Shown: positions 1-8,324, numbered from the stretch's first letter. The stretch: DNA of 38,144 nucleotides from Bacilli bacterium (GCA_017513865.1 JAFWMN010000038.1:1-38144); one strand, 5' to 3'. Program-made: numbers and translations. Notes: generated by a model not told the origin, from the sequence alone.

Positions 1-122
1 TAGAAAGAGTTGAATATCCAATAGATAGAAACATGAAAAGTACTAAAAGTATATTTAGTACTATTCTTTTATTTAATAGTTGTCTTTTCTTAACTATCTT
101 TCTCATACTACCTCTATTATAA
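1..122 (+). CDS. C-terminal end of an unidentified membrane protein (partial)
   Basis: An open frame enters from the left edge in the third reading frame (first complete codon at base 3) and stops with TAA at 120-122. The 39 visible residues begin ERVEYPIDRN and end in a hydrophobic stretch (STILLFNSCLFLTIFLILPLL) that looks like a last transmembrane helix. A hairpin starting at 109 follows the stop, as expected for a gene ending here, and the next gene (lipoprotein, minus strand) is convergent. Too little is visible to name a family. The frame is short, so coding status rests on the membrane-like composition and the terminator. Confidence 0.5.
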   Translation, partial: ERVEYPIDRNMKSTKSIFSTILLFNSCLFLTIFLILPLL

Positions 123-138
123 TTATAGAGGTATTTTG
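109..138 (+). terminator. Intrinsic terminator of the left-edge gene
   Basis: Stem ACCTCTAT (110-117) pairs with ATAGAGGT (125-132) around a 7-base loop; the stop codon at 120-122 lies in the loop. The following T-run is weak (ATTTTG, then TTTTT a few bases on), so efficiency is uncertain. Confidence 0.5.
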
Positions 139-150
139 TGTCTTTTTCAA

Positions 151-651
151 TTATTTTTCATATAAACCATGTATTTTTTTTATTATGTCTTTTTCTAAAG
201 AATCTAGTTTCCAATTATTATCTTCTTTAATTAGAGTAAATGTTATATTATACTTTGTTTTTGTATTTACTTGTTTTAAGGCATCTAGTTTTTCTTTTTG
301 ATAAGTCTTTTCATTCTTATTTTCTCTTTTTACCTTTTCTATTGTAGTATAGTAATCTAATACTTCTATTTCTGTATCTACTATAGCTTTATTCTTTATT
401 ATTTCTTCATTTTTTATTTTATAAGATAAATTTTGATATTGTTTTTCTAATAATACTTTATATTCTTCTTTTTCTTCTTTAGACATTGTTTTATCTTTTG
501 ATACTATATTATCTAAATCATTTAAAACATCTTTATTTAGAGTTTGATAACTACTAAAGAATTCCTCTACTTTACTTGTTGGGGTATTGTTTGTGTTTTT
601 ACAACCTATTAAGAGTAATAAAGCTATTATTATTAAAGTTATTTTTTTCAT
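151..651 (-). CDS. Small lipoprotein of unknown function
   Basis: 166 residues. The N-terminus is a lipoprotein signal: MKK, a hydrophobic core, then lipobox LIGC with Cys17 as the predicted lipid-modified residue, followed by an Asn/Thr-rich linker. The mature part is Lys/Glu-rich and mixed alpha/beta, with no motif I recognise. A region near residues 85-165 (alternating IVDTEIEVLDYY and YNITFTLIKEDNNWKLDSL) resembles the beta-sheet end of NTF2-like or DUF4878-type lipoproteins, but this is only an impression. It should sit on the outer face of the membrane. The ribosome site AGGAGG (664-659) lies inside the upstream terminator hairpin, seven U residues before the ATG. Gene is convergent with the left-edge gene. 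Confidence 0.85.
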   Translation of the reverse strand: MKKITLIIIALLLLIGCKNTNNTPTSKVEEFFSSYQTLNKDVLNDLDNIVSKDKTMSKEEKEEYKVLLEKQYQNLSYKIKNEEIIKNKAIVDTEIEVLDYYTTIEKVKRENKNEKTYQKEKLDALKQVNTKTKYNITFTLIKEDNNWKLDSLEKDIIKKIHGLYEK

Positions 652-689
652 AAAAAAACCTCCTATATATAGTTTAGGAAGTTTTTTTT
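652..689 (-). terminator. Terminator hairpin that contains the next gene's ribosome binding site
   Basis: Read on the minus strand, AAAAAACTTCCTA pairs with TAGGAGGTTTTTT around a 9-base loop, with one A/C mismatch. It directly follows the PP2C stop (695-693). The 3' arm is the Shine-Dalgarno AGGAGG of the lipoprotein gene and the U-tract runs up to its ATG (651-649). A transcript reading through would have its ribosome site paired. Confidence 0.7.
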
Positions 690-692
690 AAA

Positions 693-1493
693 TTATACTT
701 GTTTTATATACATTGCACAAGTTGCATTATCTCTACCATGATAAGGAATTATATAATTAGATGTATATTTTCTTTTTAGATGAAATGGTATTTTTAATTT
801 TTGATTTACATTTACTGCTTCATTTATTATTTCATCTAGTATTTTTTCTTTCTTTTTACGGCGAATAATTTTTTTTATTTTTTTATCTGTTAGTACATCA
901 CTTACTCCATCAGTTACTAAGAATATAATATCATAGTCATTATCTATTATTGTTGGTGTTACAATACATAGTTCTTTACAAATACCAATACAGGCACTGA
1001 TTATATTATTATTCTTAAAGTATCTTAAATCATCTTTTTTAACAAAACCTTCTTCGTAAAATGCCCATACGTCTGAGTCATCTTCTGTTATTTGAAGGAG
1101 CTTTCTTTTTTTATAGATATAGGCTCTTGAATCACCAACATTTAAAATAAGGGTTTCTTTTTTATTTATAAGAGCTAGCGTTAGAGTTGTTCCTAGATGA
1201 TCTTCTCCATATTTTTTTATTAAATTAGAATTTAATTTTTTTATATATTTTGTGAGTAAGTCTTGCGCTTTTTCTGTATCATTTAGTATTTTAGGAGATT
1301 TTTCATGAAACCATTTTTCTAATTCTGTTGCGATATATTTGGAAGCAACTTCTCCTTTGTTTCTTCCACCCATTCCATCAGCAACTATTAGAAGTTTAAT
1401 ATTTTTATTCTTTGGATGTTTTGTTACTACGGCATAATCTTCATTATGATTTCTAACTAATCCGATATCTGTTTTTGTTTGTAGTATTTCCAT
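693..1493 (-). CDS. PP2C-family Ser/Thr protein phosphatase
   Basis: 266 residues, the usual size of bacterial stand-alone PP2C (Stp/PrpC type), which removes phosphate from Ser/Thr of proteins using two metal ions. Family motifs are present in order: VRNHNED near residue 14, VADGMGG near 37, GTTLTLALI near 101, NVGDSRAY near 118, a TDGVSD metal-binding Asp near 194, and GRDNAT near 253. No membrane segment, so cytosolic. In Firmicutes such a gene is normally next to a PASTA kinase (PrkC/Stk1); here no kinase follows, only a lipoprotein, so its partner must be elsewhere. Start: AAAGGAG lies seven bases before the ATG. A TATAAT box (1520-1515) lies just upstream, without a clear -35. Confidence 0.93.
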   Translation of the reverse strand: MEILQTKTDIGLVRNHNEDYAVVTKHPKNKNIKLLIVADGMGGRNKGEVASKYIATELEKWFHEKSPKILNDTEKAQDLLTKYIKKLNSNLIKKYGEDHLGTTLTLALINKKETLILNVGDSRAYIYKKRKLLQITEDDSDVWAFYEEGFVKKDDLRYFKNNNIISACIGICKELCIVTPTIIDNDYDIIFLVTDGVSDVLTDKKIKKIIRRKKKEKILDEIINEAVNVNQKLKIPFHLKRKYTSNYIIPYHGRDNATCAMYIKQV

Positions 1494-1529
1494 AATAAAA
1501 CTCCTTTATGTGTTATTATAACATAAATC

Positions 1530-1558
1530 AAAAAAAAGAAAAGATTTCTCTTTTCTTA
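1530..1558 (-). terminator. Intrinsic terminator of the asnS operon
   Basis: Minus-strand stem AGAAAAGA / TCTTTTCT with a GAAA loop, followed by eight T. The asnS stop codon (1558-1556) forms the base of the stem. Confidence 0.85.
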
Positions 1559-2932
1559 GTAATCACAATTTCCTGGAGTTCTTGGATATGGAATAACATC
1601 TCTGATATTATCTGCTCCTGTTAGATAAATAATTAATCTTTCAAAGCCCATTCCAAATCCTGAGTGATAGCAACCACCAAATTTACGAAGGTTAATATAC
1701 CAGTCAACAGCATCTGTATCTACACCTAACTCTTTAGCTCTTTTAACTAACAAGTCATAGTCATCCTCTCTTTGACTTCCTCCCATTAATTCTCCAGCAC
1801 CCGGAACTTCTAAATCAACTGCTGCAACTGTTTTATTATCATCATTCACTTTCATATACCAAGCTTTAATATCTTTTGGCCAATCAGTTATAAAAACTGG
1901 TCCATCAAAATACTCTGTTATATATTTTTCGTGTTCTTTAGCAATGTCATCATCATAATTTGGAGTAAACTCCCATTTTACGTCAGCTTTCTTTAAGATA
2001 TCAATTACTTCTTTATGAGTAATTCTTGTGAATTTTGATGATACTAATTTTTCTAATTTTTCTCTTAATCCTTTTTCAACAAAACTATCACAGAAGTCTG
2101 TTTCATCACTACATTTATCTAATACATATTTTACGACATATTTTAACATATCTTCTTCAATATCCATTAAACCATTTAAATCACAGAAAGCTATTTCTGG
2201 TTCAATCATCCAGAACTCATTAGCATGTGTTTTTGTATTAGAATTTTCGGTACGGAATGTTGGACCAAAAGTATATATTTTATTAAAAGCTAAAGCAAAA
2301 GTTTCTCCATGTAATTGGCCAGAACCTGTAATATAAGTTAGGTTTCCAAATAAATCTTTTGAAGTATCAACTTTTCCATTTTCATCTTTTGGCAAGTTAT
2401 TTAAATCTAGTGTTGTTACTTTAAACATTTGATCACTACCTTCACAATCAGCTGTTGTTAGTAAAGGAGTATGGACATATAAATAACCATTAGATTGGAA
2501 ATATTCATGTATAGCGAAAGCAGCAACACTTCTTATTCTAAATATTGCTTGAAATAAGTTTGTTCTTGGTCTTAGATAAGCTTGTTCTCTTAAAAATTCT
2601 TTAGTATGTCTTTTTGGTTGCATTGGATAATCTTCTGGACAATCTCCAAGTAATATTATTTTATTAGCATTTACTTCAAAATCTTGTTTTCCTTGAGATT
2701 TCACTACTTTTCCTACTACTTCAATAGCGCAACCATTATGCATTTTTTGAATTTCTTCAAAATCTTTTAATTTATTCTCATAAACAATTTGAACATGTTT
2801 AAAACAAGTTCCATCTGAAAACTCCATAAAACCAAATTCTTTTTGTTTACGATGATTTCTGATCCAACCTTTTAAAGTTATTTCTTTATCTAATAACTTT
2901 TTATAATCTTTATATAAATCTTTTACTGTCAT
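1556..2932 (-). CDS. asnS: Asparaginyl-tRNA synthetase
   Basis: 458 residues. Class II aminoacyl-tRNA synthetase that charges tRNA-Asn. The N-terminal OB-fold anticodon-binding domain (about 1-100, with GWIRNHRKQKEFGFMEFSDGT) is followed by the catalytic domain: motif 2 region FRTENSNTKTHANEFWMIEPE near residue 227 and motif 3 GFGMGFERLIIYLTG near 428, ending in the typical IPYPRTPGNCDY. The length and the SDQMFKVTTLDLNNLP segment resemble the longer E. coli-type enzyme (about 466 residues) more than the shorter B. subtilis type. It is the last gene of an operon with the GH3 enzyme (17 bases upstream) and the RluA-type synthase. Start: AAGGA five bases before the ATG. The cognate tRNA-Asn(GTT) gene is at 20694-20770. 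Confidence 0.96.
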   Translation of the reverse strand: MTVKDLYKDYKKLLDKEITLKGWIRNHRKQKEFGFMEFSDGTCFKHVQIVYENKLKDFEEIQKMHNGCAIEVVGKVVKSQGKQDFEVNANKIILLGDCPEDYPMQPKRHTKEFLREQAYLRPRTNLFQAIFRIRSVAAFAIHEYFQSNGYLYVHTPLLTTADCEGSDQMFKVTTLDLNNLPKDENGKVDTSKDLFGNLTYITGSGQLHGETFALAFNKIYTFGPTFRTENSNTKTHANEFWMIEPEIAFCDLNGLMDIEEDMLKYVVKYVLDKCSDETDFCDSFVEKGLREKLEKLVSSKFTRITHKEVIDILKKADVKWEFTPNYDDDIAKEHEKYITEYFDGPVFITDWPKDIKAWYMKVNDDNKTVAAVDLEVPGAGELMGGSQREDDYDLLVKRAKELGVDTDAVDWYINLRKFGGCYHSGFGMGFERLIIYLTGADNIRDVIPYPRTPGNCDY

Positions 2933-2948
2933 CTTATTCCTTCTTTCT

Positions 2949-4103
2949 TTATTTAAATAGTTTTGAATAATACTTCCAAGCTATTATTCTAGTTACAGCT
3001 GTATCTAATGTTTCTTTAGTTATTTCATTTGTATTCACAGCATTTAATACTTCTTGATACATTTTTTCAAAATCACTAGTTATTATCATATCATTTCCTG
3101 CATTAATTGCAAGGGTTGCGGCAACATTTTCATCTACATAGGAAGATACTGCCGACATTGCTAAATCATCAGTCATGATAATTCCTGTGAATTTTAAGGT
3201 ATCTCTTAATTCTTTTATAACATTTTGACTAAGAGATGCTGGTTTAGATGAATCTAAACAATTTATAATATTATGTGATACAAGAATTGATGGAACATTG
3301 GCATCTATTCCAGCTTTAAATGGTTTAAAGTCATTTTCAAGAAAGTTTTCATAACTTCTTTCATCTATAGCAATACCAGTATGTGTATCTTTATTATTAC
3401 CATAACCAGGAAAATGTTTAAGACAAGAGTTTATTTCATTATTATTAGCAAACTCCACCATGTTTTTAATAAACTCACTTGTTTCATTCGCATCTTTTCC
3501 AAATGATCTAGTATGGATAAAATCATCTTCATTTGTGGATATATCAGCTACTGGGGCTAGATTTAGATTTAGACCTAATTCTTTTAATAAACTTAGTTTC
3601 TCATTTTCCATTTGTTCTAGTAATTCATACCCACCCTCATCATAATAAGCTCTAGGTGACTTAAATCTTTCTTCTCTAAAGTTTTTAAATCTACTTACTC
3701 TTGTAACAAATCCTCCTTCTTCATCAACTCCAAGTATTAGAGGATATTTATTATTATTTTGTAGACTGGTTAATTCTTCTTTAATAGATTCTTTGGTATG
3801 ATTTTCAAAATCTTTAGCAAAGAGAATGTATCCTCCAGGATAATAATCTTTATATTTATTTGTTTGAGTTTTATCATATCTTACTAAGAATAGTTGTCCT
3901 ACTTTTTCTTCTATTGACATGTCTTTTACTTTTTTAGCTGATTCTTTAGAATAGAACTTGAAAAGGGAATTTTTTATAGTTTTATTTTCTATTATTTCTT
4001 CTTTTTTAGAATCTTTCTTTTCAACTTTAGTATTATTAAAATAATTCATTCCAATTAGGATAGATATTACTAATAGTAATAATAGTATTAATACTTTTTT
4101 CAT
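2949..4103 (-). CDS. Membrane-anchored GH3 beta-N-acetylhexosaminidase
   Basis: 384 residues. An N-terminal hydrophobic segment (about 4-22) acts as signal or anchor, then a charged linker to about residue 55, then a single GH3 catalytic domain. Diagnostic NagZ-type features: the substrate-binding signature KHFPGYGNNKDTHTG (about 230-245), whose His/Asp pair serves as acid/base, and the nucleophile Asp in IIMTDDLAMSAV near residue 315. Enzymes of this kind remove terminal N-acetylglucosamine from muropeptides or other beta-GlcNAc glycans; the anchor places it outside the membrane, as for B. subtilis NagZ. It lies one base after the pseudouridine synthase stop and 17 bases before asnS, so these three are one transcript. 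Start: AAAGGAG before the ATG. Confidence 0.92.
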   Translation of the reverse strand: MKKVLILLLLLVISILIGMNYFNNTKVEKKDSKKEEIIENKTIKNSLFKFYSKESAKKVKDMSIEEKVGQLFLVRYDKTQTNKYKDYYPGGYILFAKDFENHTKESIKEELTSLQNNNKYPLILGVDEEGGFVTRVSRFKNFREERFKSPRAYYDEGGYELLEQMENEKLSLLKELGLNLNLAPVADISTNEDDFIHTRSFGKDANETSEFIKNMVEFANNNEINSCLKHFPGYGNNKDTHTGIAIDERSYENFLENDFKPFKAGIDANVPSILVSHNIINCLDSSKPASLSQNVIKELRDTLKFTGIIMTDDLAMSAVSSYVDENVAATLAINAGNDMIITSDFEKMYQEVLNAVNTNEITKETLDTAVTRIIAWKYYSKLFK

Positions 4104-4104
4104 A

Positions 4105-4956
4105 TTATTCTCCTTTATTCATTAGTACTTTAAATTCTTTAGGAATACTTGTTTCAAATAATACTTCTTTTTTTAAATATGGAATGTATATTTTTAATCT
4201 ATTCGCATGTAAGTATAATCTTGTTTCATTATCTTTAAGACCATATTTTTTATCTCCCACTAGAGGATGTTTTATACTTGATAAAGCTACTCTTATTTGG
4301 TTTTTTCTTCCTGTTTCTATTTCTATTTTAACAGTTGAATATAATTTATTTTCTTTTATTACTTTATAATTTGTAATTGCTTCTTTACCATCATTCTTTT
4401 TAGATACATATACTAAGTTTGTTTTAGTTTCTTTTAAATAATTTATAATTTTATCTTCTTTTTTTTCAAGTACTCCATGTACTATTCCAGTATATTCTCT
4501 TAGTTTTACAAATTCATTCCAGTTTTCTTGAAGAATGTTTTTTGTTTTAATATCTTTTGAGAATATTACTATACCACTAGTATCTTTATCTAATCTATGA
4601 ACTATAAATACTTTGTTATTTTTATCTTTATTGACTAGATATTCTCTTATTATATGATAAAGTGTTTTTTCTTTTTCTTTTTTAGTAGCAATTGTTAGTA
4701 AATTAGTTGGTTTATTAACAACAATAAGGTGTTCATCTTCAAATAGTATTTGTACTGGACATTCTTTTTTATTCTTATTATTAGTATCTATAACTATTTC
4801 CATTCCTTTTACTATTTTATAATTATACTTCGTTACTTTATTATTATTTATAAATATTCCATGAGTAAGATATTGCTTTATTCTTTTTCTTGGCATATCT
4901 AAATTATTATATAGATAGTCTAATAATTCTCCATCTTTTTTTACTATTATCTTCAT
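4105..4956 (-). CDS. RluA/RluD-family RNA pseudouridine synthase
   Basis: 283 residues. N-terminal S4 RNA-binding domain (about 14-58: MPRKRIKQYLTHGIFINNNKV), then the pseudouridine synthase core. The catalytic signature HRLDKDTSGIVIFSKD is at about 122-137, its Asp being the nucleophile; GRKNQIRVALSSIKHPLVGDKKYG near 215-240 is the conserved C-terminal motif. It isomerises uridine in rRNA or tRNA; the exact target (RluC, RluD or TruC type) cannot be told from sequence reading. First gene of the three-gene operon, with a TTGTTT-17-TATAAT promoter upstream and a GAGGTG ribosome site. Confidence 0.93.
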   Translation of the reverse strand: MKIIVKKDGELLDYLYNNLDMPRKRIKQYLTHGIFINNNKVTKYNYKIVKGMEIVIDTNNKNKKECPVQILFEDEHLIVVNKPTNLLTIATKKEKEKTLYHIIREYLVNKDKNNKVFIVHRLDKDTSGIVIFSKDIKTKNILQENWNEFVKLREYTGIVHGVLEKKEDKIINYLKETKTNLVYVSKKNDGKEAITNYKVIKENKLYSTVKIEIETGRKNQIRVALSSIKHPLVGDKKYGLKDNETRLYLHANRLKIYIPYLKKEVLFETSIPKEFKVLMNKGE

Positions 4957-4977
4957 GGAATCACCTCATATATAAAA

Positions 4978-5006
4978 ATTATATAACATATTTTTCTTTT
5001 AAACAA
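4978..5006 (-). promoter_or_regulatory. Sigma-A promoter of the rluA-type/GH3/asnS operon
   Basis: Minus strand: TTGTTT (5006-5001), 17-base spacer, TATAAT (4983-4978), about 20 bases before the ATG at 4956. It starts right after the sortase terminator. Confidence 0.6.
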
Positions 5007-5027
5007 AGAAAACTTAAGATTCTTAAG
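5004..5027 (-). terminator. Terminator of the PGI-to-sortase operon
   Basis: Minus-strand CTTAAG-AAT-CTTAAG hairpin followed by TTTTCTTTG; the sortase stop codon (5025-5023) is inside the 5' arm. Short stem, so moderate confidence. Confidence 0.55.
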
Positions 5028-5766
5028 CTTTCATTTCTTTTCCTATTACCAGTAAATAGGTATCTATTGGATTAAAGTTACATACTTGAAGTACTATTAT
5101 TTTATCTGTTTCCTTTATTTCTAAATTATCTATTTTATATAAAGTATCAGTTAATAATTTATTTGTATGTTCTTTAAAGTCATTATTATCTCTAAAACTA
5201 ATTCTCATATGTTCATTATTGGCATCATTTATAATTTTAATTCCTATTATTTCATAATGTATCTTTTTTTGATCTGTTGATAAATAGATATCTCTTATAT
5301 TATTAAAATTCTCTTGAGATAAGAAACTTTCTAGTTTTTTAAACGGTAATACATCAAAATATTTTTGATTTTCAGTATTATGTCCATAGATATTTATTTG
5401 TCTTGCATTATTTATATCTTCTATTCGATAATCTATAAATGGTACTCCTAAATTATCTTGTTCTTTATATAAACTATTGGTTAAATAATAGGTATTATCA
5501 GTTGATTTAGTAACTAAAGAATTAATACTTAATTGGGGAATTTCTAGAATAGCTTTTATATCTGTATTATTATATGTTTCAATAAAACTAGGTAATGGAT
5601 TATTATAAGGTGTTTCTTCTACCGTTTCTTCTTGTTCTTCTTTATTAATTATTTTTGGTTTTATTTTATTGACTGGTTGTGGATTAAATTCAAGATAAAA
5701 TCCAGTGATAATTAAAGCTATTGATATAAATGCCGTTATAACACTGATTATTCTCCATTTTTTCAT
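5023..5766 (-). CDS. Class B-like sortase lacking the usual catalytic arginine
   Basis: 247 residues. One N-terminal anchor (about 5-25), a Glu-rich linker, then a sortase beta-barrel. The catalytic His is in NIYGHNTE (His129) and the nucleophile Cys in LQVCNFNP (Cys229). Sortases normally carry an Arg shortly after the Cys (pattern TC...R-F/L-V-V); here the matching position is Tyr237 in IDTYLLVIGK, and no Arg is near. Sortases join LPXTG/NPXTG-type proteins to the wall or polymerise pili; without the Arg, activity may be altered or lost. Last gene of the PGI/PAP2/HAD/sortase operon, nine bases after the HAD gene. Start supported by GGGGA before the ATG. No sortase substrate gene is obvious nearby. 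Confidence 0.82.
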   Translation of the reverse strand: MKKWRIISVITAFISIALIITGFYLEFNPQPVNKIKPKIINKEEQEETVEETPYNNPLPSFIETYNNTDIKAILEIPQLSINSLVTKSTDNTYYLTNSLYKEQDNLGVPFIDYRIEDINNARQINIYGHNTENQKYFDVLPFKKLESFLSQENFNNIRDIYLSTDQKKIHYEIIGIKIINDANNEHMRISFRDNNDFKEHTNKLLTDTLYKIDNLEIKETDKIIVLQVCNFNPIDTYLLVIGKEMKA

Positions 5767-5775
5767 ATAATTCCC

Positions 5776-6480
5776 CTACTTTATTTTCTTTAAAACTCTT
5801 TCAACACCTTTTTCATTATTAGAAAAAGTTACTCTTTTGGTTTCTTTTTTTAATAGATTAGAGGCATTTTTTACTATAAATGCTTTTTCAATATTTTTTA
5901 CAATAGGTAAATCACTATCATTACCACATATAGAAAGAATATTTTTTAAATCAAAATTGTTCTTTAAACTTATTTTATCCAATCCTGTAAACATACTTGC
6001 ATTATTGGAAGTTATTTCTAAAAACTCTTCATTATTTATATTTAAAATAGACATATTTACTTTTAGTTTATTAGCCCTTTTTAGTAAATCATCTAAGTCA
6101 TTGTTTATTTTTATTTCTACTTTATAAATATCGTTATTTTCAAAATCTTTTAAGACACTATCTTCTGTATAATAAAATAATTCTTTATCATTATATAATT
6201 CTTTTATTTTTTTTAAATTTACAGTAGATAATTTCTTTTTAAATAAGCATTTCTCATTATTAACATCATATATATAGCTTCCATTTAATGATATTATGTA
6301 ATCAATAAAGTTATATGATTTATTATAATCCAATACTTCTTGATAATGCCTATTTGTATTTATTGTGAAAAGTATATTTTTCTTTCTAATACGATCTATT
6401 TCAAGCATGGTAGTTTTTGGTATAGCCTCTTCATTATCTATTAGAGTGTTATAAAAACTACTCGAAACCATTTTTAACAT
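5776..6480 (-). CDS. Cof-type HAD-superfamily protein with degenerate active site
   Basis: 234 residues. The overall pattern matches Cof/class IIB HAD phosphatases: N-terminal strand, TINTNR in place of the motif II ATGR region (about 39-44), SLNGSYIYD (the usual NGA.I.D cap entry, about 64-72), and a C-terminal CGNDSDLPIVKN (about 185-196) where GDxxND is expected. However motif I, normally DxDGT with the nucleophile Asp, reads SFYNT (Ser8 to Thr12), and the motif III Lys is also missing near FTGLDKI. The protein is therefore probably not a phosphatase and may have a binding or regulatory role. Its ATG lies within the end of the PAP2 gene (23-base overlap), indicating translational coupling; AGGGGGA precedes it. 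Confidence 0.75.
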   Translation of the reverse strand: MLKMVSSSFYNTLIDNEEAIPKTTMLEIDRIRKKNILFTINTNRHYQEVLDYNKSYNFIDYIISLNGSYIYDVNNEKCLFKKKLSTVNLKKIKELYNDKELFYYTEDSVLKDFENNDIYKVEIKINNDLDDLLKRANKLKVNMSILNINNEEFLEITSNNASMFTGLDKISLKNNFDLKNILSICGNDSDLPIVKNIEKAFIVKNASNLLKKETKRVTFSNNEKGVERVLKKIK

Positions 6481-7084
6481 TTTTTATTCCCCCTAAGAAT
6501 TTTTTATAATAATTTTTAACAGTTATTATAATTGATATTGATAATAAATATCCACTTATTATGTCTGTTGGATAGTGAACACCTAGATATACTCTACTAA
6601 TTCCAACTAACAGTATTATAAATATTAGTAATGTTAGCAAACTAATCTTTAAATACTTATTTTTAACTTTTTTCATAACTAAATATATTAAGAATCCATA
6701 TAGTGCTATTGAAATCATAGCATGTCCTGATGGATAAGAAAATCCACCTTCTTTTATTAGTCTTATGTGATTTGGTCGTGGCCTTCTAATCAATCTTTTA
6801 ATTACTTGATTGGTAATTATTGTTAATATTGTGTTTATTCCAAAAAACATACGATTATCTTTTCTTAAAATCAATAATAAAAGTATTGATGCAATCGTAA
6901 TAAATAATGGATTACACAACTTAGTAATATTTATAAAGAAAAAGTCTAATAGTGTACTTCTAACACTCATTATATTATTGTATAAAAGATTATCAATACC
7001 ACTCAAATTATTTGTATATAATAAAATAGTAATTATAACAAAACATGTAAATGATAAGATAGAATAGTTTTTACTTTTTTTCAT
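6458..7084 (-). CDS. PAP2-family membrane phosphatase
   Basis: 208 residues with about six transmembrane helices. The three PAP2 motifs are intact: KRLIRRPRP (about 92-100), PSGHAM (about 117-122, catalytic His) and SRVYLGVHYPTD (about 163-174, nucleophile His). Such proteins dephosphorylate lipid phosphates at the outer face of the membrane, for example undecaprenyl pyrophosphate (BcrC-like) or phosphatidylglycerol phosphate; sequence alone does not separate these. In this envelope-rich setting an undecaprenyl-PP phosphatase is plausible but inferred. It starts seven bases after PGI, with an AGGTG ribosome site that overlaps the PGI stop. Confidence 0.9.
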   Translation of the reverse strand: MKKSKNYSILSFTCFVIITILLYTNNLSGIDNLLYNNIMSVRSTLLDFFFINITKLCNPLFITIASILLLLILRKDNRMFFGINTILTIITNQVIKRLIRRPRPNHIRLIKEGGFSYPSGHAMISIALYGFLIYLVMKKVKNKYLKISLLTLLIFIILLVGISRVYLGVHYPTDIISGYLLSISIIITVKNYYKKFLGGIKNVKNGFE

Positions 7085-7091
7085 AATTCAC

Positions 7092-8285
7092 CTAGTTATT
7101 AAATTTTTTTTTGACTTCACTCTTATAAACTTCTACTCCTGGTTGATTAAAAGGATCAACTTCAAACAATAACGCACTAAATGCAGCTGATAGCATGAAG
7201 AAAAACATAAGTGTAGATATTGTTTCACAATCAAGATCTGTTAATTCAATTTGTAATATTGGTACTCCACCTTTATAATGAGCATTAATTACTGACTCAA
7301 GGACAATATTATTAATGGTTTGTAATTCTTTCTTCTGATATTCAACAAAATCATCAGAGTTAGCTACTTTTATAAATGTTTCAAAAATGATTTTGTTTCC
7401 TTCTTGAATGAACTGTCCTAATGAGTGAAGATCTCTAGTGTTTATAGTAGATACTGGGAATACTCCTTTACCATTTTTTCCTTCTGTTTCAGCAAATAGT
7501 TGTTTAAGCCATTCGGTAAATGGTCCTAGATTTTCTTCATATACACAAAAGTTTTCTATATACTTTTTTTGTTTAAAGAGTAAAAAACGAGTAGTAGCAT
7601 ATTCAAAAGCAACATCATATAGTTTTTGTCCTTCTAAGTAGCCTTCAATTATTTCATCTAAATTATAATTAAGTGATAATGGTAAAAGATGAGCTGGTGT
7701 CATAAATGAATACCTACCACCTATATTTTCAGGAAATGTAAATGTTTTATATTTATACTTAATTGATTCATCAAATAATTTTCCATTTGAATCATTTGTA
7801 GATAGTATTATTCTATTTTTTAATTCTTCTTCTTTGTATTTTCTTTTTAATTCATCTTTTAAAAACTTATAGGTAATACTAGTTTCTAAGGTAGAGCCAC
7901 TTTTACTTATTACATATAAACAAACATTTTTATTTTGAATATATTTAGATAATTCATGTAAATATTTACTAGAAAGTGTTGTTCCAGCATATATTACTTC
8001 AAAATTGTTGTTATTAAAATAGCTTTTAAAGATACTATCAAAAGCATAGCTTCCTAAGTATGATCCACCTATCCCAATAACAATTAAGCAATTAAAATTA
8101 TCTTTTATATATTTTGAAGTTATCTTTATATCAGTGATAACATCTTTATCTGGAGCTTCTAGCCACCCAGTCATAGAACATTCTTTTAATTTTTTTATAT
8201 AGTCATTTTTTTTATTAAGAATATCATTGTATTCATCAATATTTATAAATGATTTTGTAAATGTTTGAAAATCAAATTTTATCAC
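7092..8285 (-). CDS. pgi: Glucose-6-phosphate isomerase
   Basis: About 397 residues from the GTG at 8285, which has GGGGAG seven bases upstream; an in-frame TTG five codons earlier overlaps that ribosome site and is unlikely. The enzyme interconverts glucose-6-phosphate and fructose-6-phosphate. SIS-domain phosphosugar-binding motifs are clear: VIGIGGSYLGSYAF, VISKSGSTLETS, and IGGRYSFMTPAHLLPLS, followed by the catalytic region LFAETEGKNGKGVFPVS and RDLHSLGQFIQEG. It is somewhat shorter than the roughly 450-residue Bacillus enzyme. First gene of a four-gene operon with PAP2, HAD-like and sortase proteins, an unexpected combination for a glycolytic gene. A TATAAT-like box lies shortly upstream. 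Confidence 0.95.
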   Translation of the reverse strand: MIKFDFQTFTKSFINIDEYNDILNKKNDYIKKLKECSMTGWLEAPDKDVITDIKITSKYIKDNFNCLIVIGIGGSYLGSYAFDSIFKSYFNNNNFEVIYAGTTLSSKYLHELSKYIQNKNVCLYVISKSGSTLETSITYKFLKDELKRKYKEEELKNRIILSTNDSNGKLFDESIKYKYKTFTFPENIGGRYSFMTPAHLLPLSLNYNLDEIIEGYLEGQKLYDVAFEYATTRFLLFKQKKYIENFCVYEENLGPFTEWLKQLFAETEGKNGKGVFPVSTINTRDLHSLGQFIQEGNKIIFETFIKVANSDDFVEYQKKELQTINNIVLESVINAHYKGGVPILQIELTDLDCETISTLMFFFMLSAAFSALLFEVDPFNQPGVEVYKSEVKKKFNN

Positions 8286-8324
8286 ATTATCACTCCCCAA
8301 TTTTCTTAATTATATCATTTTTAA

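Noticed and set aside
2028..2336. Plus-strand open frames inside asnS, ddl, clpB and the glucan synthase gene
   Set aside because: They lie opposite strongly conserved coding sequence, lack ribosome sites and have low-complexity composition.
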